64,000 bases of DNA, taken from the NCBI GenBank assembly GCA_016712405.1, contig JADJRD010000003.1:362501-426500 (forward strand). Direction: 5' to 3'. Positions 36,356-44,605 of the stretch are shown piece by piece. The DNA comes from Cellvibrio sp. GTDB lineage: Bacteria > Pseudomonadota > Gammaproteobacteria > Pseudomonadales > Cellvibrionaceae. The translations under genes were made by a program, and so were the position numbers. Below the pieces are notes generated by a model. That model was not told the DNA's origin. It saw nothing but the letters and a program-made list of their open reading frames with translations, and searched no databases. Positions within the stretch are counted from its first letter, which is position 1. Every line of letters begins with the position of its first letter.

Positions 36356-38457
36356 TTAATTACCTTAAACCTTATCGCCACTCCACCGCTCGTCGCCAAC
36401 CTGAATTCAAGTTGATCTTTTGCGCTGACTGATTTTTTTTCAATTACTATGTCGTAAGGGTTTTTTTGCCATTCAGCTTTTGAACCGTCGCGATAAATTT
36501 GTGCTTCGTATTGTCTATCGGTATCAAGGAAATTCAAATTAATCTTAATGTCGCGCGCGTTTTCATCGGTAATTGCACCCAAAAACCAATCATCACTATT
36601 GCGTTGCTGGCGAGCGATAACAATGTAATCGCCAATTTCACCCGCGAGAGCTTGAGTCTTTTCCCAATCGGTTGGTACATCGCGAATAAATTGAAATGCA
36701 GGTTTGATAGTTTTGCCATCTTTTTCATAATAATTTTCGATTAAATCGGCGGCCATTTGAATCGGGCTGTAAATAACAACATAAAGCGCTAATTCTTTTG
36801 CGAGCGTTGAGCGCACGCGATTTTCAGCCTCCAAACCATAAGGTGCCAAATTAAAAATGCCCGGTGTGTAATCCATAGGGCCGGATAACATGCGCGTGAA
36901 AGGTAGAATCACTGTGTGTTCTGGTGGATTAGGCGGAGAACCCCAAGCGTTATATTCTTGACCACGAGCGCCTTCGCGTGCAATCCAATTAGGATAAGTT
37001 CTGCGTAAGCCTGTATCTTTTATGGGTTCGTGAGTATTGATACTGATCTGACGTTTTGCGGCTTCCGTCACTGATCGTAAATATTCACCAATATTGAATT
37101 GTCCATCGTGCCACTCATTGCGAATTATTCCATTTTCATCAATGCGTTTTATTTTTCCGCCATCCGCAACATAACCGGTTTTCACTTGAGTAACGCCGTG
37201 TTTCTTGTAGAGATCAAATGCATCGGCCATTTGATTTTTATAATTAATGACAGCACCAGCCGTTTCATGATGACCGATTAGGTGAACGTTTTTTTCTAAT
37301 CCGTAAGCGGTAATTTCAGGAAGATTAAAATCGGGATAAGCTTTGGTAAAACTAAAAATATCACCGTTTTGATACCAATCACCGTCCCAACCTTCATTCC
37401 AGCCTTCAACCAATACGCCATCGAAACCATATTGCGCTGCAAAATCCATTAGTTTTTTTGTATTCTCCGTAGTGGCGCCATGTTTTTCACCTGAGCCCCA
37501 AGTTTGAGTGTTGACGTGCATTCCCCACCAGATACCAATATATTTTCCGGGTTTGACCCAGCTCACATCGCCTAATTTATTTGGTTCGTTTAAATTTAAA
37601 ATCAAACTGGAATTGATTAAGCCTGATGCGTTGGATGCAATTTGTATTGTTCGCCAGGGTGTATGGAAAGGTAGTTGCGTTTTAACTTTTATACCATCGG
37701 ACCAAGGTGTTAAATCTGCCTTTAACGTACCATCCCGTTGTTGATCCAGTGTCATAGCGGCGTAATCAGTCAGCGCGGCTTCGTGAATGCTTAAGTGGAT
37801 ACCAGAAGCCAAGCGAACAGTGAAGGGTGTATGAGCTCGATCTAAATCTTTTACTGCAGTCGTGTTATACAAAAATTCATAACGATTCCAATTGCGAGAA
37901 GGAATCCACCATGCGGTGGTTTTGTCGGCATCAGGAATGACAAATTCTGTTTTTTCATCAACGATTTCTATTTTTTTATTGTGCGTTTTACTTGAATGTT
38001 TTTTCTCAAGGCTTTTTTGTGGCGGTACTTCATAGCGAAAGCCCAATCCATCATTAAATACTCTGACACGCAGTTGCATTATTTTTGTTGTGTTTTCTGT
38101 TCCGGAAAAGGTGACTAGCAGTTCGTTGTGATGATCACGCATCAATCGCTGCTCGCCCCAGGGTTGTTCCCATGTGGAATCATTGGATGATTTTTTTTCT
38201 TGAACGATTTTTAGATTGCGCACAAAACCATCCAGTGGTTTAAATTCAAGACCTAATGCCGATTTTTTTATGACAGCCTGTCCTTTGTAACTCACTGAAT
38301 AATTTGGAAGTCCTGTATCATCGTTAACCGAAAATACAATCTGACCATCCGGGGAGTGTTGGGAATGGGTGGCCGCTTGAATGTGAATGGGTAAGCTAAT
38401 AAGAAGAGTGGATATTAATCCGTTAACTAAACATATCCACGATCGACAATGCTTCAT
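36352..38457 (-). CDS. glycoside hydrolase family 97 alpha-glycosidase, exported
   Basis: GH97 enzymes (SusB-like) hydrolyse alpha-glucosides or alpha-galactosides in the periplasm. I chose ATG 38457 (GGAG eight bases upstream) over one 12 codons earlier; the signal peptide ends near IQAATHSQ. The N-terminal beta-sandwich domain starts SPDGQIVFSVND; the TIM barrel shows GIWWGMH, FDGVLVEGWNEGWDGDW, and a THEPIKDTGLRRTYPN segment followed by EGARGQEYNAW, typical of the family. At 701 aa it is full length. Whether it is inverting (alpha-glucosidase) or retaining (alpha-galactosidase) needs structural alignment. The next gene downstream is sbcB, overlapping by four bases. Confidence 0.9.
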   Translation of the reverse strand: MKHCRSWICLVNGLISTLLISLPIHIQAATHSQHSPDGQIVFSVNDDTGLPNYSVSYKGQAVIKKSALGLEFKPLDGFVRNLKIVQEKKSSNDSTWEQPWGEQRLMRDHHNELLVTFSGTENTTKIMQLRVRVFNDGLGFRYEVPPQKSLEKKHSSKTHNKKIEIVDEKTEFVIPDADKTTAWWIPSRNWNRYEFLYNTTAVKDLDRAHTPFTVRLASGIHLSIHEAALTDYAAMTLDQQRDGTLKADLTPWSDGIKVKTQLPFHTPWRTIQIASNASGLINSSLILNLNEPNKLGDVSWVKPGKYIGIWWGMHVNTQTWGSGEKHGATTENTKKLMDFAAQYGFDGVLVEGWNEGWDGDWYQNGDIFSFTKAYPDFNLPEITAYGLEKNVHLIGHHETAGAVINYKNQMADAFDLYKKHGVTQVKTGYVADGGKIKRIDENGIIRNEWHDGQFNIGEYLRSVTEAAKRQISINTHEPIKDTGLRRTYPNWIAREGARGQEYNAWGSPPNPPEHTVILPFTRMLSGPMDYTPGIFNLAPYGLEAENRVRSTLAKELALYVVIYSPIQMAADLIENYYEKDGKTIKPAFQFIRDVPTDWEKTQALAGEIGDYIVIARQQRNSDDWFLGAITDENARDIKINLNFLDTDRQYEAQIYRDGSKAEWQKNPYDIVIEKKSVSAKDQLEFRLATSGGVAIRFKVIK

Positions 38458-38592
38458 TATTGTTCTCCTGTTGAGTTTGGTGTTATGAATCATCTACTAC
38501 TTTGGTGACACTATTCAACCCGTTTTTGCCCTACCCAATGCCAGCAGACTTGCCTATACTGCCGCCACTTCTAAAATAACAGGAGCAGCTTA

Positions 38593-39225
38593 ATGAGTGA
38601 TTTGGAAAGTTTATTTGCCAGTAACGTCAAATGGGCAAACGATATCAAAGAAAACGATCCTGAATTTTTTTCTGATCTTGCCAAACAACAAACCCCGGAA
38701 TATTTATGGATTGGCTGCTCTGACAGCCGAGTCCCAGCCAATCAAATTGTTGATCTGGCTCCAGGTGAATTATTTGTTCATCGAAACGTCGCCAATGTCG
38801 TTATTCATACGGATTTGAATTGCCTGACAGTACTCAATTATGCCGTTGAATTCCTGAAGGTGAAGCATGTGATGGTTACGGGGCATTATGGCTGCGGTGG
38901 TGTTAGGGCTGCATTGGAAAACCGGAAACTGGGGTTGATTGACTATTGGTTGCGGAATATTCGTGATATTTACTACAACAATAGAGATCAGATTGACGCC
39001 ATTGAACGTTTTGAGGATCGCGTTAATAGGCTGTGTGAGCTGAATGTTATCCAGCAAATGGACAATATTGCGCACTGTAATATTGTTCAAAACGCCTGGG
39101 GGCGAGGTCAGGAATTGTCCATTCACGGTTGGATTTACGATATTCGTGATGGCATTTTGCACAAATTACGTGAACCTATAGACTCCCTCGAAAAAATTCC
39201 TGAAGAATATAGGCTTTACTCTTAG
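38593..39225 (+). CDS. can: beta-class carbonic anhydrase
   Basis: This zinc enzyme interconverts CO2 and bicarbonate for carboxylation reactions. The ligands and catalytic dyad are all visible: Cys-42, Asp-44 and Arg-46 in GCSDSR, then His-98 and Cys-101 in HYGCGG. The 210-aa length and the WIYDIRDGILHKL C-terminus match E. coli Can (220 aa). AGGAGC lies 8-10 bases before the ATG. It is transcribed alone. Confidence 0.95.
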   Translation: MSDLESLFASNVKWANDIKENDPEFFSDLAKQQTPEYLWIGCSDSRVPANQIVDLAPGELFVHRNVANVVIHTDLNCLTVLNYAVEFLKVKHVMVTGHYGCGGVRAALENRKLGLIDYWLRNIRDIYYNNRDQIDAIERFEDRVNRLCELNVIQQMDNIAHCNIVQNAWGRGQELSIHGWIYDIRDGILHKLREPIDSLEKIPEEYRLYS

Positions 39226-39332
39226 ACTTCCCTACAGAATTAGATACTTCTCTAGCAGTCAGCGCAGCTTGAACTATACTCAAGTTGCGCGACCCTATCT
39301 AAAGGCTCGCCTCCTGAGAACTGGAAAAACCA

Positions 39333-41546
39333 ATGAGCGAGCCAGCGAATTCTACGGAATCAACTCATCCTTTATCGCCAGAGCCCTTTATTCGTGAGCA
39401 GGTTCAGCTGCTCTATAATGGTTTGCCGCTCTCCTTAATTTCATCTCTTATTATTGGTTTGCTGTTAAGCATTTCCCATTTGCCAGTGGTAGGGCAGGCG
39501 GAAATTATTTACTGGAATATCATTCTAGGTGTCACCCTCATATTACGACTAATTCTTTGGCAGTTTTGGTTGAATGCGGGTGCGCTCTACACGGCAAAAT
39601 GTTGGCTACAATTGTTCAGGGTTGGAGCATGGATTGCGGGTGTTGCCTGGGGTGTTGCGCCGCTTTTGATTTATGCGGATGACAATTCCATCTATCAGGC
39701 ATTGCTGACATTTTGCCTGGCGGGTGTAGTGAGTGGTTCGCTCACATCGCTTTCAGCCGATAGATTATCAGCACTGGGATTTGCCATTCTTGCTGTTTGT
39801 CCTCTCACAATCCTACTTATTTTAAATAAGAGTCCCGTATCCGTTGCTATGTCTGTGATGACTGTTCTGTTTATTATTTTTGTCGTTTCCAGTAGTGGGC
39901 GCACACAGAAAGAACTTCGATCGCAAATTCAACAAAATGAAGCCTTAATGGCGCTGGGTGAGGAACTGCAGGAAAATCGGGATATAGACAGCATTATTAC
40001 CAAGATTCAAAGTCAATTTATTTCTGAGCATAATTATCGGGATTCCTTGCAAAGTCTAATTAATGAGACCTCTGAAACCTGTGAATGCAAGTTGGGTTTT
40101 ATTGCTGATGTTCGTCAGGATGAAAAAAATCAGCCCTATATGCGAATGCTGAGTTATAGCTATAAAAAAAATGATTCAAATTATGATTTTTTTAGTAGAG
40201 TTAAAAATTCTGAGCCTCAAGAATTCAGAAATCTAAATGGATTGTTTGGAAAAATCATCAAGACACAAAAGCCGGTATTTAGTGAAAATCCGAGAAAGGA
40301 CATTCGTAGTATAGGTACACCGGAAAAACATCCTGAAATTTTTAATTTTGTTGGAATTCCTATTTTTCATGCAAATGAATTAATTGCCGTTTTAGGTTTG
40401 GCGAATTCTTCCAAAGCATTCTCTCACCACACCATTAATAAATTGATTCCTGTTATTAATTTGATTTCGCAGCTGATTAGTACCTCCCAATTGCGATATC
40501 AGCATAAGCAAGATCTAGCAGTGTTAGAAGAGGCCTCCGTTCAAACCAAAACAATTTTAGACGATATTGCAGATGGCATTATTACGATTGACCAATACGG
40601 GATTATTCGATCATTTAACAAGGCCGCCGAAACTATTTTTGGTTACAATGCTGAACAAATTATCGGTTCTAATGTTGATCTGCTCATGCCAGATAAAGAC
40701 AAGCGAGAGCATGCGGATCGAATTAGTCAGCATTTGAAATCAGGCAATTCAAAAATTATTGGTGTTGCAAGAGAAGTTATTGGCATCAGGCGTAATGGAA
40801 AGCATTTCCCTATGGATCTTATGGTTTCTAAAGTGACCCAAAAAGGAGAGCCATTATTTATCGGTGTTGTTCGCGATATCAGTGAAAAAATTAATCTTCT
40901 TGATGCGCACAATAACCAACTTAAAAAATTGGCGACCGAATTGAGAGTTCCTTCTCACGCCCTGTCGCTTGCATTGAGTATTCTTGAGTCCAGTATTAAT
41001 CAGAACTCTTTAGGTAACTGCGTAAGTATTGTGAGATCTGCCAGAGCTGAACAGAGTAAGCTGCAAGAAAAAATTCAATCGATAACTTCTGATGGGAATA
41101 AGACAAAGATATCAGCTCAGGATCTCAAAGAGATTTCGGCATTTGAGGCGATTCAGTACTGGGTAGACAGTTATCGTCATATTGCTAGCTTTAGAGGTGT
41201 GAAATTAGCATTAGTAAACAACTTGCATGATGAAGTTATTTTGGCTACTGAAAGCCATCTTGAAAAGTCGATTATCTATTTGTTAAATCTCGCTATTGAG
41301 TGTAATCAAGAAGGGGATGATATAAAGATATTTTTAGATCAAAGTAAAGGAAAGGTGCGGATCTACTTTGTAGTGAAAAATAGAGATTATTTTGATTCTG
41401 TTTTGAATAAATCACAATGGGAGTTTCATAAAAAAGAATTTTTACGTTATTCCTCTGTATTGGAGACAGAAAAAATAGCAATTGCAGACTCAGCAGAACA
41501 ATATGATGTTGTATATATCAATTTTCTATTGGCGATAACTAAATAA
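39333..41546 (+). CDS. membrane sensor with GAF and PAS domains and a degenerate histidine-kinase core
   Basis: Order of parts: an integral membrane sensor region with about six helices (residues 35-186), a GAF domain (about 230-385), a PAS domain (about 405-520, DGIITIDQYGIIRSFNKAAETIFGY), then a histidine-kinase-like helical and ATPase-like region to 737. The H-box position, normally SHELRTP, reads ATELRVP here: the phosphorylated His is Thr-535. The C-terminal ATPase-like part shows no clear N-box or G-boxes. So it should not be an active kinase, and may act as a ligand-controlled scaffold for the next gene, with which it shares one base (TAATG). Confidence 0.75.
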   Translation: MSEPANSTESTHPLSPEPFIREQVQLLYNGLPLSLISSLIIGLLLSISHLPVVGQAEIIYWNIILGVTLILRLILWQFWLNAGALYTAKCWLQLFRVGAWIAGVAWGVAPLLIYADDNSIYQALLTFCLAGVVSGSLTSLSADRLSALGFAILAVCPLTILLILNKSPVSVAMSVMTVLFIIFVVSSSGRTQKELRSQIQQNEALMALGEELQENRDIDSIITKIQSQFISEHNYRDSLQSLINETSETCECKLGFIADVRQDEKNQPYMRMLSYSYKKNDSNYDFFSRVKNSEPQEFRNLNGLFGKIIKTQKPVFSENPRKDIRSIGTPEKHPEIFNFVGIPIFHANELIAVLGLANSSKAFSHHTINKLIPVINLISQLISTSQLRYQHKQDLAVLEEASVQTKTILDDIADGIITIDQYGIIRSFNKAAETIFGYNAEQIIGSNVDLLMPDKDKREHADRISQHLKSGNSKIIGVAREVIGIRRNGKHFPMDLMVSKVTQKGEPLFIGVVRDISEKINLLDAHNNQLKKLATELRVPSHALSLALSILESSINQNSLGNCVSIVRSARAEQSKLQEKIQSITSDGNKTKISAQDLKEISAFEAIQYWVDSYRHIASFRGVKLALVNNLHDEVILATESHLEKSIIYLLNLAIECNQEGDDIKIFLDQSKGKVRIYFVVKNRDYFDSVLNKSQWEFHKKEFLRYSSVLETEKIAIADSAEQYDVVYINFLLAITK

Positions 41547-43252
41547 TGGTATGTCCCGCTATGAAAGATGCAAAATCAACTTTTGAAGAAAATTTAAAAC
41601 GGCTAAAAGAGCAGTATCAGAATCAATTGCCTGAAAAAATAAAAGCGATAGTGACGGACTGGAAGGTAATTAAAACAACTTGGGATCAAGAAATATTGAC
41701 CCGCTTACATCGAAACGTACATAGCTTGATTGGCACCAGTGGTACATTTGGGTTTACCGCATTAAGCACACAAGCCCGCGAACTGGAAACCTCATTAAAA
41801 CCCTTTACACAAGCATCACCTGAAAGCGCTAATCTGCCTCAGATATATCAACAAATTGAAAGTAAATTACGTAAATTATTGCAGTTAGTTGAAGATATTA
41901 CGGGTGCGATTGCTGAGTTTTCCTACACAGTGAAAACGGGTTCGGAATCAGTTAAAGAAATTGTTGAGATCGATAACTTTCAGCTCCAGCATAATTTAAT
42001 AGAGCAAACGCTCATTTACTATCTGGATGACGATATGGCGGCATCTGCTGCATTTACAGACAGTTTGAGTGCTTACGGATTCACTGTGGTTCATTATCGT
42101 GAGCCTATCAGTATGATTGAGCAGATCGAAACTAGAGTTCCGGCATTGGTTATTTTGGATTTAATTTTACCTGATTATTCTGAAGATAAGATTTTCAATT
42201 TATCTAAACAATTGACTGAAAAAAATATCAAGACGTTTATTTTATCCGGAAAAAGTGATTTCGACTCGCGGCTTGCTGCAGTTCGGTCACATGCCAGTGC
42301 TTATGTTAAAAAGCCCGCTGACGTTCCCTCGTTAGTTAATAGCATACGCGTCGAATTGAACATAACGCCGTTCAAACCACCTCATATTTTGTTTGTTGAT
42401 GATCAGGATGCGGTTCTTCAATATTATCAGTCTGTGTTAAGCGCAGCAGGTATGAGAGTTGAGATTACAAACAATCCGCTCACTGTGTTGGATTTGTTGG
42501 ATGCCTATCGACCCGATCTGATAGTGTTAGATGTCAATATGCCTTTGGTGTCAGGTGATGAATTAGCTGCAGTCATTCGACAACATTCAGAATATCAATC
42601 AATTCCCATTTTATTTTTTTCTAATGATAATCAGCCAGAACAAAAAACGCAGTTATTAGAAGTAGGTTCGGATGATTTGCTACACAAGGGAATGCCGGTT
42701 GGGGATTTGATTAGACAAATAAAAAGCCGAGTAGATAGAGCTAAAATTTTATCTTCTTTTATGTATGAAGATAGTTTAACGGGATTGTTTAATCATGCTC
42801 AAATACAAGCTTACGCAGAAAAAGCCTTTGCTGTCGCCAAACGGCATAAACAACAAGCTTGTATTGCAATGTTGGATTTGGATAACTTTAAACAAATTAA
42901 TGATTCGCGTGGACATCAAACAGGGGATAAAGTACTTAAGGCCTTATCACAGCTTTTGCAGCAGCGATTACGATCTTCGGATATTATTGGCCGCTATGGT
43001 GGTGAAGAATTCTTGGTGGTATTGCCTAACACTTCTTTAAATGATGCGGGTGTTTTAGTAAATGATTTGCGAAAAACGTTTCAGCTTTTTGAATTCGTTG
43101 ATTCACTTCAAGAATTTAATGTTACCTTCAGTGCAGGTATTGCTGAGTCAACTCATTGTGATTCTGTTGCTGATTTGGTGCTCAAAGCGGATGACGCACT
43201 ATACCGTGCAAAATCAAGTGGCAAAAACAAGGTGTGCGTCAATCTGCATTAG
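41546..43252 (+). CDS. Hpt-REC-REC-GGDEF diguanylate cyclase response regulator
   Basis: This is a soluble regulator that would make cyclic di-GMP. Order: an N-terminal Hpt domain (about 10-115) with the phosphoacceptor His-59 in VHSLIGTSGTFG; a first receiver (about 155-270) with the Asp in VILDLILP; a second receiver (about 278-395) with acidic FVDDQD and the Asp in IVLDVNMP; and a GGDEF domain (about 405-565). The active site is intact as GGEEF and preceded five residues upstream by RSSD, the product-inhibition site. The start shares a base with the upstream sensor stop; an ATG five codons later is possible. It is probably phosphorylated by a kinase elsewhere, as the adjacent sensor lacks its His. 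Confidence 0.88.
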   Translation: MVCPAMKDAKSTFEENLKRLKEQYQNQLPEKIKAIVTDWKVIKTTWDQEILTRLHRNVHSLIGTSGTFGFTALSTQARELETSLKPFTQASPESANLPQIYQQIESKLRKLLQLVEDITGAIAEFSYTVKTGSESVKEIVEIDNFQLQHNLIEQTLIYYLDDDMAASAAFTDSLSAYGFTVVHYREPISMIEQIETRVPALVILDLILPDYSEDKIFNLSKQLTEKNIKTFILSGKSDFDSRLAAVRSHASAYVKKPADVPSLVNSIRVELNITPFKPPHILFVDDQDAVLQYYQSVLSAAGMRVEITNNPLTVLDLLDAYRPDLIVLDVNMPLVSGDELAAVIRQHSEYQSIPILFFSNDNQPEQKTQLLEVGSDDLLHKGMPVGDLIRQIKSRVDRAKILSSFMYEDSLTGLFNHAQIQAYAEKAFAVAKRHKQQACIAMLDLDNFKQINDSRGHQTGDKVLKALSQLLQQRLRSSDIIGRYGGEEFLVVLPNTSLNDAGVLVNDLRKTFQLFEFVDSLQEFNVTFSAGIAESTHCDSVADLVLKADDALYRAKSSGKNKVCVNLH

Positions 43253-43852
43253 TTATAAAAAATAGTCGTTCACTATGTTATGGATTTTTAAAACATCAAT
43301 GCCGGCCATACCCGCATCAGCAGCTGCACGCAATCCTAAAGGGGAATCCTCAAATACTACGCAATTGAGCGGGTTTACATTTAATAATTCGGCACAACGC
43401 AAAAAAGTATCCGGCGCAGGCTTTGGGGTTTTTACTTGGTCTGCACCCACAATGACTGTTACTAAATGATCTACACCGCAAAGTTTTAAAATGGTTTTTG
43501 CCTCTTGCGTGTAGGCGCCTGTGCCTACAGCCATAGGTTTTTTTCCATAATATTTTCTGGCTATTTCCGCTAGTGCAGTAGGTTTCACAAACTCATGCAT
43601 GTGATGATGCACAAAATTTTCTTTAAATTGATTCATTTCATCAAGGCTGACTAACGCAGGGACATTGAAATGTTTTAATAAAATTTCAATGGTACCTTTG
43701 GTTGGCACTCCGGCCAGCGAGCGCATCAACTTGAAATCTGTCGGTATTCGATATCTATCCAATGTCGCCGTCCAGGCTTTTTCATGCAACTTTCCGCTAT
43801 CTACCAAGGTGCCATCCATATCAAAAATAAGTCCGTCATATTGATCGTACAT
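43253..43852 (-). CDS. HAD-superfamily phosphatase, beta-phosphoglucomutase/YqaB-like
   Basis: The HAD motifs are complete: DMDGTLVDSGKLHEKAW (nucleophile Asp and general acid Asp), GTG in motif II, and KPAPDTFLR with VVFEDSPLGLRAA (motifs III and IV). The helical cap is the small type found in beta-phosphoglucomutase and fructose-1-phosphatase YqaB. At 199 aa it resembles YqaB (188). It likely dephosphorylates a sugar phosphate. It overlaps rlmB by 17 bp. Confidence 0.83.
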   Translation of the reverse strand: MYDQYDGLIFDMDGTLVDSGKLHEKAWTATLDRYRIPTDFKLMRSLAGVPTKGTIEILLKHFNVPALVSLDEMNQFKENFVHHHMHEFVKPTALAEIARKYYGKKPMAVGTGAYTQEAKTILKLCGVDHLVTVIVGADQVKTPKPAPDTFLRCAELLNVNPLNCVVFEDSPLGLRAAADAGMAGIDVLKIHNIVNDYFL

Positions 43853-44597
43853 CTTTCAAACCTCGTCGTTGTCTTGCTGCTTCAAACAAGCACACACCCG
43901 TGGCAACCGACACATTTAAACTACTCACCATTCCTGCCATAGGAATATTCATTAAGTGATCGCAAGTTTCACTGGTGAGTCGGCGCATACCATCTCCTTC
44001 TGCGCCCATTAAAATGGCAATTGATCCGGTTAATTCTGTTTCATAAATAGATTTTTCGGCTTTGCCGGAAGTGCCATACAACCAGACACCTTTATCCTGT
44101 AATTTTTTTAAGGTACGAGCCAAATTGGTTACAGTAACAAAAGGTAAAACTTCTGCAGCGCCACAAGCGACTTTGCGTGCGACTGGGGTTAGCCCAGCAG
44201 ACTTATCTTTGGGGGCAACCACAACATGCACACCTGCCGCCTCTGCAGAACGCATACAAGCACCTAAATTATGCGGATCAGTCACACCATCAAGAATTAA
44301 TAAAAATGCTGGTTCAGATAAGTTTTCTATTAGCTTGAATAAAAAAGTTTCATCCTGAATTTCTCCGGGGGTGCAAACCGCCACTAAACCTTGATGATTT
44401 TCATCCTGGCACATCTCATCCAATTTTTGACGGGAGGTGGTGGCGACGGCAATGCCATTGGTCTGCGCCGACTGCAAAATCTTTTGCAGTCGTTGGTCAC
44501 TTCTGCCTTGCAAGGCATAGATATTTAAAATACGTTGCGGCGCTGTTTTTAAAATAGCCTGCACGGAATGCAAGCCAAAAATCATTTCAGTTTTCAC
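43836..44597 (-). CDS. rlmB: 23S rRNA (guanosine-2'-O-)-methyltransferase RlmB
   Basis: RlmB is a SPOUT methyltransferase that modifies G2251 in the 23S rRNA P loop. It has the N-terminal substrate-binding domain (MIFGLHSVQAIL) and the knot motifs LILDGVTDPHNLGACMRSAEAAG, MGAEGDGMRRL and PMAGMVSSLNVSVATGV. I chose the GTG at 44597 because GAGGA is five bases upstream; a TTG four codons earlier lies within the rnr stop region. The 253-aa length fits E. coli (243). It follows rnr, as in most gammaproteobacteria. Confidence 0.94.
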   Translation of the reverse strand: MKTEMIFGLHSVQAILKTAPQRILNIYALQGRSDQRLQKILQSAQTNGIAVATTSRQKLDEMCQDENHQGLVAVCTPGEIQDETFLFKLIENLSEPAFLLILDGVTDPHNLGACMRSAEAAGVHVVVAPKDKSAGLTPVARKVACGAAEVLPFVTVTNLARTLKKLQDKGVWLYGTSGKAEKSIYETELTGSIAILMGAEGDGMRRLTSETCDHLMNIPMAGMVSSLNVSVATGVCLFEAARQRRGLKDVRSI

Positions 44598-44605
44598 ACT
44601 CTTCC

